Part shown: piece by piece, positions 11,983 through 24,518 of the stretch
Numbering within the stretch: position 1 is the stretch's first letter
Layout: each line of letters starts with the position of its first letter
Source of the DNA: Apiosordaria backusii
Taxonomy: Eukaryota; Ascomycota; Sordariomycetes; Sordariales; Lasiosphaeriaceae
Direction: 5' to 3'
Length of the DNA stretch: 64,000 nucleotides
Assembly (NCBI GenBank): GCA_030549205.1
Contig: JAUKTV010000017.1
Coordinates: forward strand, 1-64,000
Made by a program: the position numbers and the translations under genes
The notes under the pieces: model-generated
What the model saw: the letters and a program-made list of their open reading frames with translations, nothing else
What the model was told of the DNA's origin: nothing
Database searches by the model: none

Positions 11983-12090
11983 ATTAAGATAAGCCATTAT
12001 TATACACTGTTTAGCTACACCGAACTAATTATTTAGAAGCACCTTTAACTGAGTATTTCTTTTAGAGGTTTTAGATCGGGGTTTATTATA
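11983..12090 (+). repeat. Ty3/Gypsy LTR remnant (3' part)
   Basis: AT-rich sequence homologous to the region right of Helitron copy 2 (42290-42427) and, reversed, to the LTR copies at about 46188-46598 and 60819-61228. Shared words include the GCTACACCGAACTAATT-type segment and the terminal ATCGGGGTTTATTATA. It precedes the degraded gag, so it is the end of that element's 5' LTR. Helitron copy 1 has replaced its upstream part. Confidence 0.75.
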
Positions 12091-12109
12091 CGTTATATAT
12101 TTACTTTAA

Positions 12110-14968
12110 CTCTATTATAGATAAGTTAAAGGATTACGCCGTTATTATAGCCGAAAACACTGACGCTAAGGTCACTATCGACCAACTACTTGCTAAAATT
12201 AACGAGCTGGAGGCTAAGGTATACGCTTCCTATAATAATCTCTTTTAAGAAAACGCTACTTTAACCCGCGAAATTAATTATCTTTGTAAGGAAGGCGATC
12301 GTACTAAGCTCGAAGTACTTAATTAGTATAAAAGAGCTAAGGGAAAACTAAAAGGTTTCCTAGTTTAACTAAAGGCTTACTTCCGATATTATCCTACCCG
12401 ATTCCTGGATAAGGAGTCTAAGGTCCTATATACCGCTTTTAAGCTTAAGGACAAAGCACTTATATAATTTAAACCTATCCTCGATGATTATTTCGATAAG
12501 AAGTTCGAAAAGTAGGAAGCTGTTACTAAAGAGTAATTTAAGGAGTATAAATAGTTCGAAGTAAAGATTAAGGAGGTATTTAGAGAATATAATAAAGGGA
12601 GGTGTATTTAGGAAAGACTTACTAATTTAAAGCAAACTAAATTTATAGCCGACTACGTTGCATTATTTAAAACCAACGCACTACGTAGCGAAATCAACGA
12701 TAAAGGACTAATGTAGTTATTTTACAACGGGCTTAAGGACGATGTAAAGGATAAGTTATATAGAGAAGAGTGTCCGGATATTATCGACAAATACATCGCT
12801 ATAGCTATTTGCATCAACAACCGATAATTCTAACGTTATAAGGAAAAGAAGGGGACCTGGGAACATTAGGGAACCTATCGCTTAAACGATAAAAAGAAGC
12901 GACAGTACCCCAGCACTAGTTTCTCTAGAACTACCTACGTAGAGCCTATAGAGGTCAACGTAGTTTAGTAATAGCTGTCCTAAAGTAAAGGCAACCTTAA
13001 ATATTTTAATTATAAGAAAATAAAGTACTTTAAGAAGGACTGCTGGATACCTAAGTAGCTTAAGTGGAAAAAAGAAGTCGCTGTAGCCATTATATTAGGA
13101 AACGTAAGGATTATCGAGATCGCGGTAGTCGAATATAAGAAAGAAGTAGTAATAAACTTTAAGGAAAAGGACTATTAGTTTAAGAAAGAACGACCGGCAA
13201 ATAATTAATTCTGGGAACTTAAGGGGGAGTTGGCACTACTTAGAAACAAATACTAAAGGGTAAATATATAGTTTCGGGAGCTGTAAGAGTAAGTTACGTA
13301 GACGGTTACGGTAGTAATTAGACAACCTAACCTAGTACTATTCTACAGAGCTATATAGTAGACTGTCTCAGAAGTTAAGTTCAAACAATATCGTAATAAG
13401 CTACTATGGTTAGCTTATAGAATAAACGAGCTTAAGTTTAAAAAGCCAGATTAGAAGAAGTTTTAGGAGAATAAGAAGATCGCTAATATAGGGCTCTCTT
13501 AGATACCTAGATAAGTACCTCGCTATAAGTAGTATAAACTATACGATAGAGACATAGTATAGTTATACCCTAAATACCTAAAGCATAAGAGGATGCCTTA
13601 GTTCCAGTATATTATATATAGTTATATAGAGCACTACTAAAGTAAGGCTCTCCAGGGATACTAGCTAGTAAGATAGGTGGGGAAGTATAGAAATCCTAAG
13701 CCTATTATAAAAACTATAGCTAGGTGGAATCAATAATAGAAAAAGTTGGACGACTATTTCTTATAAAAACAGGGAGACCTAATTAAACTAAAGGAAGGGC
13801 TCTAAGTTATATAGTTTATACCTAGATACGCAAGATACTGCCTTAAGTAGGTAATAGGCTAGGGAGAAGATACCGCTAATAAAAAGGAATACAGTTTAGC
13901 GTAATATAAGAGTTTGGATTGCGCTTTTTATTTGCAAGTAAAGGCCTGGAAATACTACGAGGCTAGTACCGGAGGATATAAAGTATGCAATAGGAAAAGG
14001 ACTTAGAATAGTGTTAGAGACAGAAGGTAAAAGGAGGCCTAGAAGCTATAATTAGCCGAGTTCGAATTACTGGACAACCCGAAGCAGGAGGACGCTTTTA
14101 AAATACAATAACGCTTAGGAAAAGACTCGCGGCTCTTCGCGGGGGCCGTCAACCTTTAAAAGACTACAAATAATATCTTTAAAGACACTGAAGAAAGAAG
14201 AAAGTATAAAATAACGACTCAATATTAGTCAGCAAGGTCGCTACTATATAAAAAGGGGGCAGAAAGAAAAATAAACGCCTCCGAGTTACAGTATACTAGA
14301 AGGATTTTCAAGCGTTGATATTAGTAAATAGAAGTACAGAAGTAAATTTAATTTCATTACAATTTATATACTAGGCTAGAATACTATAAAAAGAAAAGAC
14401 GAAATAAATTATCGTTAAAGGACTATTTAGGACTTAGCGAGTCTATAGAGAAACACTACCCCTAGATATTATAATCGAAGGGAAGACAACATTAGTTATT
14501 TTTGATATTGTGGATATAGGGCTACTAAAGGATATAATCCTTAGGTACTTATAGTATAAAGACTATAACCTAGATATCAATTAAAGGGATAGTGGCTACC
14601 TATGACCAAGAGAAGATCGGAAGTATCTAGCTAACGATAAGAGATTAGGGGCACGATTAGAAAAACGTACAGAATAAGCACCCTCTATGGCACCACTGTA
14701 AGGAATATAAGAAGTTATAGTATACTCTGTAGACGAAAACAGCAGAATCGAAGAAGTAGAGTTAACAGCATTAGTAGAAATCTGAGAGGTTAATAAGTAC
14801 ACCTATTATAATAATATAGAGAAAAGCGAAAAGAAAAAAGTACCGGAAGAGTACTAAGGATACTTAGCATTTACAGTTAAATATTTGGAAGGACTATTAA
14901 AGAAGGGACTATAAGACTATAAAATTAAGCTTAAGGATAAAGTAAAACTAAAGCTATTTAAAGTTTAC
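12110..14968 (+). pseudogene. RIP-degraded Ty3/Gypsy gag-protease-RT start
   Basis: One main frame, broken by TAA/TAG, reads as a fungal Gypsy polyprotein. The Gag coiled-coil start (TIDQLLAKINELEAKV) is near 12180-12220. A capsid-like segment with LFYNGLKDDVKDKL is near 12720. A CCHC zinc knuckle lies near 13002-13046, whose Cys/His codons have become Tyr (YFNYKKIKYFKKDCW), a telling G-to-A/C-to-T effect. A retropepsin tail (DIVDIGLLKDIIL) is near 14495-14590, and the approach to the reverse transcriptase (DYKIKLKDKVKLKL) near 14915-14960. The RT itself is missing because a copia-type LTR has been inserted at 14969. Inactive. Confidence 0.78.
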
Positions 14969-15382
14969 TGTTGAAATAGGTGTCTTGCAGGCCTATAAGG
15001 TGCAGGCCTGCGCTGGGAGTTGGCGCAGTGTACCGAGATCGAAGAGGGCTTTATCTGCGGCCTACGATAGTAGCAAGGTATTAAAGGAAGATCAATTACA
15101 GGGGCGGCGTCCTGTAATGTATAAGGTAATTATAGTAATATAGGCTTGTAAGGTATTGAAAGATATGGTAAACTAGTATATTGAATTAACTTAAAGGTTA
15201 AAAAAAACATTATAGTAAATAGTCTTAAGGTAAGGCTTCTTATAGGCCTTCGCTCTTTAAATCGCTCCCTAAAGTTCTTTCTATTTTTAGGCCCGAATAT
15301 CTATTAAGTACGCTAGTTGTAAACCGTTTCTAGGGTATAGGGCGCTAACGCTACAGGGCATAAGGTGCTAACGTTTCACCGC
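14969..15382 (+). repeat. Copia-type LTR, left part (split)
   Basis: Starts TGTTGAAATAGG and belongs to the same LTR family as the complete solo LTR at 45444-46112, in the opposite orientation. It is cut at 15382 by a younger copia element and resumes at 21709. No internal coding part belonging to it was recognised, so it behaves as a solo LTR. Confidence 0.8.
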
Positions 15383-16061
15383 TGTTAAGATAGGTGTCTC
15401 ACAGGCCTATAGGTATAGACCTGTACAGGGAACGGCGCAAAACACTGAAAGCGAAGAGGGTTTTATCTACAGTATACGATAGTAGCTAGGTATTAAAGGA
15501 ATGTAGATTATAGGGGCAATGCCCTGCAATATATAGAAGGTAGATACTATAATATAGGTTTATAAGGTACTATAAAATATAGTAAACTAGTATATTGATT
15601 TAACTTATTAGCTAGGAAAATATTATAGTAAATAGTTGTAAAGGACAAAACCTATTATAGGTTTTCGGCCCTATATCGCTCTCTAAACCTCTCTCTGTTT
15701 TAAAGCCTAAATATTTATTAAGTCCGCTAACTGTAAGGCCTAAATGCCTATTGAGCCTACTAATTATAAAGTCTAAATATCCGTTAAGTCTACTAACTAT
15801 AAACTTAGCTAGCCGACTAAGTTTGACTATTAAATATATTAATTGGAAGCCGTTTATAGGGTATAGGGCATTAATGTTTTACTATTATAGTGTACTAACT
15901 GTCCGGGGCTTTAGGCTACTTTAAAGGTCTGAAAACTACTGCAATTACCGTAATAAAATATTAGTAAGTACTGTAATTTTAAACTATTAGTTGTTATTAG
16001 CCCTATAGGTTATAAGCTAAAATATACTGTAAAGTCTATAACTAAGTACTATATTTTAATA
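15383..16061 (-). repeat. 3' LTR of the minus-strand copia element
   Basis: 679 bp. It contains three tandem ~33-bp units (15704-15801) of the CCTAAATGCC..TATTAAGTC type, a local minisatellite whose copy number differs between LTRs in this window. Confidence 0.85.
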
Positions 16062-19000
16062 CCTTCTCTATAGCTGTAATATATAGTACTAATTAAAAAA
16101 GCTTAGAAAAGTTTAATAGTAAGATAAAAGTATTAAACAGTACTATAGGTAAGGCTTTAGTAAGGCCGTTAGTAAGTATCTTCTCTATAGAAAGGTAGGT
16201 TATAGTAATGACTTTAGTAGATATAGCTTCCTTAACCTTTTAAAATTAAATTAAAGTATATTTGGTTCAACGATTGTACTTATTGCTATAAGTAATAGTA
16301 ATAAAGCCTTTGTTATTATACAATAGGAGGGTAGGGCCTATAATAGGCTTGGAAATTTCCTAAAAGAGATCCTTAAGCTATATAGCTTCCTTAAGGCATT
16401 TAATAAGCTTAGTATATTCGGCCTTTAAAGTATTAAAGGATATAGTAGACACTTTCTTAGATTTCTAACTAATAGGTCTTTTAATTAAAGTAAATAGCTA
16501 ACTGTAAGTAGATTTAACGCTTTCTTTATACTTAATTTAGTTATTATTAGTAAAGCCAATAGACTTTAAGTTACTATTAAAGCTATAATTAATAGTACTG
16601 TAAATATTAAAATAAAGATAAGAAAGTAGTAATTTTATAGTTTTTAAGTAGGTATTAGTAAACTGTATTAAATATTGTAAAAGCTACTAAATATTAAAGG
16701 CTATGTTAGGCTTAGTTTAAATTATAGTATATATTAAAATACTAATTAGTTATTAATATAGGTATTAATTAAAAGGGTTTATAAGGTTTCCAGATCTATT
16801 ACCTTTACTTATAATTCCAAGGCTTAATAGAAAAAGAGTTGACTTAATGTTAATTCCAAAGTACTTAACTGCCTTTATAATATAAGCCTTTTAATAGATC
16901 TAGAGGCGCTGTTAAAGCCTATTATATTTAATTTAAATACTAAGGAAGTAGTAGGTAAGACCTAAATCTTCGATATCGTAATACTCCTTTATAGCGTTTT
17001 TTAAGGCTTAAAGCTATAAAGGCTTAGGGCCTATAATTAAGCAGTCGTTAATGTAATTAATAATAAAGATCTTATAGTCTAAATAAAAATAGGTAGCTCT
17101 ATTAAAGATAAAGGGCCTAAAACTTAAAGCCTAGGTTATTATAAGAACCTTCTATTATTAAAGGTAAGAAATCTACTTTAGGCTGTATAAGGATTTTTTT
17201 AATAAAATAACTTAGTCTTTAGTAAGGTCTTATTTAACTACCTTTAATAGTATTATAGCGCTAGCATTACTATAGGCAAATTTAAATAGTCCTTATAGAA
17301 TTTCGATATAAATATTAAAATCAGTCTTTAAGTTTAAAAAGGCTCCTATAAAGTCTACTTACTCTAAATCTTAGTTAAATATAGTTACAAAGGCCAGTAT
17401 AATTCTCTAAGTCGGAGGCCTTATAGTAAAAGTATAGGTCTATTTAAAATCGATTTCAAAGGCCTATTAGAAACCCCGGATAACTAATCGGGCCTTAAAC
17501 TTCACTATAATGCCCTGTAAATTCTTCTTATCCTTAAAAACCTAGCGACTTATAATAGGCTTCTTTTTAACTTAAAATCAGCAGATAAAGTAGAAGGTCT
17601 TAGTAATAAAAAGTTAGCATAATTTAATAAAGATAGCCTATAACCATTACTCCTTTTTAAAATATTTTAAGGCTTATTTAAAGGTATTAAGCTTTAAAGC
17701 TTCTATAAAATAGCACTCCTTACAGTAGGAAACTAAGTAAGAAATAAGCTCACTACAATCCATATTATCTATAAGCATAAATTCCTCACATTACTTCTAT
17801 AAAGCCTAAGGCAGAGGGATCTTAATGGTAGTAGAGGGTGCTATAGGCACTGGAATTACAGAAATAGGGAGACTGTAAATAGAGGGCTCAGAAACTTAAA
17901 CAGTAGTATCCTCCTCTAACTTATTAAAGCAGTTAAAAACCTCTAAAGGACCTATAAAGCTTAAAGGACCTATAATCTAGGCCAATAAGTCCTTATAGAA
18001 CTTAATAAAGCTGGTTTTAATAACTTTATTTAGGCCTAAATAGACCAAATAGGTCTAATAACCCAAAACAGCTACAAGTCTTCCTTTAGTTCCTTAGAAA
18101 GCAAGCTTAAAACCTATAGCTCGATCCTTAATAGAGATATACACTATAACCTCAGTACCTACAGCCCTATAGTTTAAAAGGTTTAGCTAATATAGCGTTT
18201 AAAAAGGTAACAGTTTATTATAAAAAGCTTAGTAAGGTATAAAATCCCTAAAGCTTTAAGCTATATAGTTAATAATTTTCACTATAGAAATAGCTATATA
18301 TCTTTAGAAAATAATAAAAAGGCCTAAAGCCAGAATAGTAGCCCTAAAACAGTTTAAAATAACTTAAATAGAAAACTTAGCTAAGCTATTTTAATTAGAA
18401 GTTCTAAGGCTTAATATACTAAAGCCGATACCCTTTTTTATAAAGTAAGTACTTAAAAAAAGGACTTCTTTTCTCCTATTATAGTAAAAGTAAGTAAGAT
18501 ATTACTAGAAGGTATTATTTAGGCCTTTAAATAGTAAATAAAGTACTATAACGGTATTATCTTTAATAATTAATAGCTTAAGAAATCAAAAACAGGTCTT
18601 TCGATTTACTATAATTAAGCTATAAAGCTTCTTCAATAATAGAATAGGCTTAATAGTAATAATATCCTCCTTTAAACGGCTTAAAGTAAAAGAAGGGTCC
18701 TAAATAGGATTCTTAAAAGGCCTTTGAAGGATTTTTATAATATTACAGCTTTTATAAACTAAATCCTTAAGCCTAATCTTCTATAAGTTAAACATACCTT
18801 CAATAATAAGAAAGGTCTTTTTTAAAAAGTTAAAACTTATATACTTAAGCTATATATACTAAAGGATAGTTAATTAAATTAAAGCTAATAAAGGCTTATT
18901 AAAATCCTTAAAAGACCTATTTTCCTTTAAAAAGTTAAAAGCTTTAAAAAAGATCCTTTTTAAAATTTCAAAAGCTTTAAAGGCTTTAAGAAAAGTAAGG

Positions 19001-21029
19001 TAATTACTAAAGTACTATTAATAAGATACTTCCGACTAAAGTTAGCCTTTAAAGTTAAAGTAAAACCCTAATCTTTTAAAATTTAAAAAGGCAATAAGAT
19101 TGCAATTACTATCGGTAAGCTTTTAACTATATAAGGCTCCTCTAGTACTATATAAGCAGTCCTTACTAATAATATTTAATAAAAAAGTAAGAATAAAGAA
19201 GGTTTTAGTAAAGCTAATAATTAAAAAATAGGCCCTATTATTATAGGTTTTAATAAAGAATTAAACTTTTACAATGCCTTTACTAATAATTCTTATAGGG
19301 CTACCCTCTATAATTAAAGGCTTAACCTTTACCTTAATAAGGTTAATAAAAAGGTTTTTATTATTATAAATATAGACTATAGACTTAGTATTAAAAAGCC
19401 AGGCTTTTTTTAAAGCTAAGTTAGTATAATTAGTTAAGTTAATAAATATAGAAGGCAAAACCTTAAAAAGTAAAGATACTATAAATCCAATAAAGCTATA
19501 GTATTTATAAAATATAGTTAGCTTTAAAGGTTCAATACTATAAAAGCCTATACCGAAATCAAAGCCTACTATAAAGGAAATTTCCTTAAAATTTCCAAAG
19601 TCTTTAACATCCTCTTTCTTTTTATCTTCCTTTTTCTTTTTTTTCTTTTTAATAAGCCTAAGCTCTATAGGGTTCTCTATAAAGGCATTTAAAGCTTCTA
19701 AGGCTTTAAAATCTTTAATAAAGGCAGTATAAAAATAAAGTATAGAAAGGGCTTAAGTAACTATAGTATTAGAAATATAGGTTTTAACTAAAAGCTTTCC
19801 CTATAAGAATTCCAATATAAGGTAGTAAGAATAGCCAAAATTATACTTATTTTAGCAAATTAAAGCTTTAAAGCGTTTATACTATAATAAAAAACTACCC
19901 TTTAATAAGCTTAGGTAATAATTAACCTAATTAATAAACTGAATTATAATACCTAAACTTTAAAGTCTTATAATAAAGATATTAAACTTAATATTATATT
20001 TAACTACTTTTAATAAACTATCGAATTTAATAGTATAGTAAGCCCTATAGAGTTTATCTTAAAAGACAGCCTAAACAAAAGTATACTAAGCTTATAATTG
20101 CTAAAAAAGGGTTGCTAAGAAGTCTTTAACCTCGATAGTAAGTAATAGGCCTATCTATAAAGTATTCTAAATAGTAAGAAAAAAGAAGGCTTTTAGGTTA
20201 TTGTTTAGTAAATTAATAACTAACTTAGGCTTATTTATAAACTTAAAAAGGCCTAAAACCTTTATTTAAATAGTAAAAGCCTAATATTAAAAGCACTAGT
20301 TCTTAAGACTTAAAAGCTTTTATTCTTTAATAAAATAAAGGACCTATTTATTAAAATCCTTTACTAAAAGTACAGTAGTCTCTTAAGCAGTTTAATTTAA
20401 AAAAGGCATTATAGTAAGTATAACGATAGAGGCTCATAGATCTATATAAACTAAAGTAACTAAAGATAAAGGTAGTATAGGTAGGTCTATAGAAGGTTCA
20501 AAAGAAGACTTAAAAGGGCTTAAAACAGTACATTCCGGTAAAAAGTAAGTATTAAAATTATCAATATAGGTATTAACTCGGTTAATTTCAGTATTTAAAG
20601 CTTTAATTTAATTAGTAAAACCTACTATAGTAGCCTTAATCCTATTATTAAAGGTAACTATAAAGTTATTTTATAATTACTAGAAGTACTAAGTAAAGTT
20701 AAGGCCCTTAGAAAGGTTAAAAGTTAATAAAAGGCTGAAGGTCCTTAAAGCTCTAGGGCTTATAGAGAGGTTATATATATCTTTATCCTCTATAGTAAGG
20801 AAGGTTAAAGGCCTAAAAGGAAAGTAAAAGCACTGTTAAAAGTATTAGAATGTTATTTTTTAGGTCTTTAATATTTAAAAAAAAAGTAAAAGTATTGTTA
20901 AAAGTATTAGAATGCTATTTCTTAGGTCTTTAGTAGTTTAAAATAAATAGGGCTTATAGAATAGATATTATTGTAAAGGCTGTAAAATAAAGAAATTCAC
21001 TTAGGCAATATAAGCCTAGGCTTATAATC
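16062..21029 (-). pseudogene. RIP-degraded copia Gag-Pol polyprotein
   Basis: Read on the minus strand, this is the internal region of the copia element and aligns along its length with the plus-strand relative at 22775-24518 plus 32132-35421. The best-preserved piece is a 65-codon frame at 19261-19458 covering the aspartic protease region, where LFNTKSIVYIYNNKNLF stands in place of the usual DTG-containing motif; the catalytic Asp is lost. RT and RNase H lie towards 16100-17700. Stops are TAA/TAG throughout. There is no coding potential. Confidence 0.8.
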
Positions 21030-21708
21030 TATTAAAATAAGTATCTTATAGGCCTATAGATATAAACCTATATAAAGAATAGTGTAGAATATTAAAAGTA
21101 AAGAAGGTTTTATTTATAGTATATAATAGTAGTTAAGTATTAAAGGAATGTAGATTATAGAGGCAATACCTTGCAATATATAAAAGGTAAATACTATAAT
21201 ATAGGCTTATAAGGTATTATAAAATATAGTAAACTAGTATATTAATTTAATTTATTAATTAAGAAAATATTATAGTAAATAGTTATAAAGGATAAGACTT
21301 ATTATAAGTCTTCAGCTTTATATTGCTTTTTAAACCTTTCTTTATTTTAAAGCCTAAATACCTATTAAGTCTGCTAATTATAGGGCCTAAATACCTATTA
21401 AGTCTACTAACTATAAGGTCTAAATATTTATTAAGTCTATTAACTATAGACTTAACTGGCTAATTAAGTTTAACTATTAAATATATTAATTAAAAGCTAT
21501 TTATAGAATATAAAGTACTAATGTTTTACCGTTATAGTATATTAACTGCCTGAGGTTTCGGGCTGCTTTAGGGATCTGAAGACTACCGTAATTGCTATAG
21601 TAAAGTGTTAGTAAGCACTGTAATTCTAAGCTATTAGTTATTATTAGCCCTATAGATTATAGGCTAAAATATACTGTAAAGTCTACAACTAAATGCTGTA
21701 TTTTAACA
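21030..21708 (-). repeat. 5' LTR of the minus-strand copia element
   Basis: 679 bp, the same length as its partner at 15383. Ends in TTTTAACA, followed by the target duplicate ACCGC. Confidence 0.85.
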
Positions 21709-21980
21709 ACCGCTGTAGGGCGTAGGGCGCTAATGCTGTAGGGCGTAGAGTGCTAACGTTTCACTATTGCAGGGCGCTAGCGGCCTGGGATCTCGGGTAG
21801 CTTTAGGTCTTTAAGGTTAACTGCAGTTGCCGTGCTTTTAGAGTGTTAGTAAGCGCTGTGATTCCAAGCTATTAGTTGTTATAGGCGCATTTGGTCGGCC
21901 TACGAAGTTTGCTGTAAGCCCTGTAACCTACAGAGCCTAGATACACTGTAAAGTCTATAAATAAGTGCTGTATTTCAACA
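21709..21980 (+). repeat. Copia-type LTR, right part (split)
   Basis: Continuation of the LTR started at 14969, ending TATTTCAACA at 21980. It is noticeably less AT-rich than the nested element's LTRs and holds tandem GGGCGTAGGGCGCTAA-like units into which the nested element inserted. Confidence 0.75.
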
Positions 21981-22048
21981 AGTACTAAGTATAATAAGCA
22001 GAATGCTTAATGTACTTAGGTACTAAGTAGAGTAAGTATGGTAAGAAA

Positions 22049-22095
22049 GATCTATATATATGGAGGAATTAGATAGTTTGTAGATAGTTCTGTAA
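22049..22095 (+). repeat. Gypsy LTR fragment (left piece of a split LTR)
   Basis: Matches, in reverse complement, the Gypsy LTR at about 46340-46390 (TCTATATATATGGAGGAATT-like segment, then TAGATAGTTCTGTA). It is interrupted at 22096 by a copia element, continues at 36101-36121, is interrupted again by Helitron copy 2 and ends at about 42427. The 68 bp before it (21981-22048) are unassigned. Confidence 0.7.
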
Positions 22096-22774
22096 TATTG
22101 AAATACAGCATTTAGTTGTAGACTTTACAGTGTATTTTAGCCTATAACCTATAAGGCCAATAATAACTAATGGCTTAGAATTATAGTACTTATTAATACT
22201 CTACTATAGCAATCGCAGTAGTCTTCAGACCTCTAAAGCAGCCTAAAACTCTGGGCAATTAGTATACTATAACGGTAAAACATTAACGCCTTATACCCTA
22301 TAAACAGCTTCTAGCTAGCATACTTAATAGTTAAACTTAGCCGGCCGGTTAAGTCTATAGTTAGTAAACTTAATAGACATTTAGGCCTTATAGTTAATAG
22401 ACTTAATAAGCATTTAAGCCCTATAGTTAGCAGACTTAATAGGCATTTAGGCCTTAAAATAAAGAAAGGTTCAGAAAGTAATATAAAGCTAAAGACTTAT
22501 AATAGGTCTTATCCCTTATAACTATTTACTATAATATTTTCCTAACTAATAAATTAAATTAATATATTGATTTACTATATCTTATAGTACCTTATAAGCC
22601 TATATTATATTATCTACCTTCTATATATTATAAGACATTGCCTTTATAATCTATATTCCTTTAATATCCAGTTACTATTATATACTGTAAATAAAACCCT
22701 CTTTACTTTTAATATTCTATACTATTCTCTATATAAGTTTATACCTATAGGCCTATAAAATACCTATTTTAATA
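22096..22774 (+). repeat. 5' LTR of the plus-strand copia element
   Basis: Begins TATTGAAATACAG (originally TG), ends CCTATTTTAATA. 679 bp, RIP-mutated. Confidence 0.85.
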
Positions 22775-24518
22775 GATTATAAGCCTAAGCTTATATTACT
22801 TAAGTAAATTTCTTTATTTTACAGCCTTTATAATAATACCTATCCTATAAGCCCTATTTATTTTAAGCTACTAAAGACCTAAAAAACAGCGTTTTAACAC
22901 TTTTAATAGTACTTTTACTTTCCTTTTAAACACTAAAGACCTAAAAAATAGTATTTTAATACTTTTAATAATACTTTTACTTTCCTTTTAAGCCTTCGAC
23001 CTTCCTTATTATAGAGGATAAAGATATATATAATCTTCCTATAAATCTTAAAGCTTTAAAGACCTTCGGCCTTTTATCGATTTCTAATCTTTTTAAAGGC
23101 CTTAACTTTACTTAATACTTTTAGCAACTATAGAATAACCTTATAGTTACTTTTAATAGTAAGATTAGAACCGCTATAGTAGGTCTTATTAATTAAATTA
23201 AAGCTTTAAATGCTAAAATTAACTAAGTTAATACCTATATTGATAATTTTAATACTTGCCTTTTATTAGAACGTACTACTTTAAGCCCCTTTAAGTCTTC
23301 TTCTAAACCTTTTATAGACCTACCTATACTATCCTTATTTTCAGTTACTTTAGCTTATATAAGTCTATTAGCCCTTATCGCTATACTTACTATAGTACCT
23401 TCTTTAAATTAAACTGCTTAAAAGACTACTATACTTTTAATAAAGGATCTTAATAAACAGGTCCTTTACCTTATTAAAGAACAAAGGCTTTTAGGTCCTA
23501 AAAACTAACGCTCTTAATATTAGGCTCTTACTATTTAAATAAAGGTTTTAAGCCTCTTTAAGTTTATAAATAAGCCTAAGTTAATTACTAATTTATTAAA
23601 TAATAACTTAAAAGCCTTCCTTCTTTTTACTATTTAAAATACTCTATAGGCAAGCCTACTATTTACTATCGAAGCTGAAAACTCCTTAGCAACCCTTTTC
23701 TAACGATTACAAACCCAATATGCCCTTATTTAAACTATCCTTTAAAATAAACTCTATAAAGCTTACTATACTATTAAATTTAATGGTTTATTAAAAGTAG
23801 TTAAATACAATGCTAAGTTCAATACCTTTATTATAAGGCTTTAAAGTTTAAGTATTATAATTTAGCTTATTAACTAAGTTAATTACTATCTAAGCTTACT
23901 AAAGGACAGTTTTCTACTATAGTATAAATGCTTTAAAGCTTTAATTTACTAAAATAAATATAATTTCGGCTATTTTTACTACCCTATATTGGAATTCTTA
24001 CAGGAAGAGCTTTTAGTTAAGACCTGTATTTCCAATACTACAGTTACTTAAGCCCTTTTTACACTTTATTCTTATACTACCTTTATTAAAAATTCTAAAG
24101 CCTTAAGAACTTTAAATACTTCTATAAAGAACCTTATAAAGCCTAGGCTTATTAAAAAAAAGAAAAAGAAAAAGGAGGATAAAAAGAAAGAAGATACTAA
24201 AGACTTTGGAAATTTTAAAGAAGTTTTCTTTACAGTAAGCTTCGATTTTAGTATAAGCTTTTATAGTACTAAACCTTTAAAGCTAACTATACCTTATAAA
24301 TACTATGGCTTTACTAAATCTATAGCATCCCTACCTCCTAAGGTTCTGCCTTCTATGTCTATTAACCTAGTTAATTACACTAACCTAGCCTTAAAAAAAG
24401 CCTAGCTCTTTAACACTAAGTTTACAGTCTATATTTACAATAATAAAAACCTTTTTACTAACCTTATTAAAGTAAAGGTTAAGCCTTTAACTATAGAGGG
24501 TAGCCTTATAAGAATTAT
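22775..24518 (+). pseudogene. RIP-degraded copia gag/protease, 5' half
   Basis: Internal region of the outer copia element up to the nested insertion. A Gag-like region is followed near 24390-24460 by the protease segment (LFNTKFTVYIYNNKNLF), homologous to the minus-strand copy at 19261-19458. Coding continuity is broken by TAA/TAG. The nested element entered just downstream of the protease motif, and the frame resumes at 32132. Confidence 0.78.

Larger units (their letters stand above)
15383..21708 (-). mobile_element. Ty1/copia retrotransposon, complete but RIP-dead
   Basis: A 6326-bp element bounded by two 679-bp LTRs (15383-16061 and 21030-21708) and a perfect 5-bp target duplication ACCGC (15378-15382 and 21709-21713). 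It inserted into an older LTR of the same broad family. LTR ends are TGTTAAG and TTTTAACA. The internal region reads on the minus strand. The element lies head to head with the plus-strand relative beginning at 22096. Confidence 0.9.

Noticed and set aside
14596..14802. 68-codon minus ORF
   Set aside because: Antisense to the degraded Gypsy protease region.
15704..15801. Tandem repeats as a CRISPR array
   Set aside because: Contiguous units without spacers inside an LTR of a eukaryotic retrotransposon.
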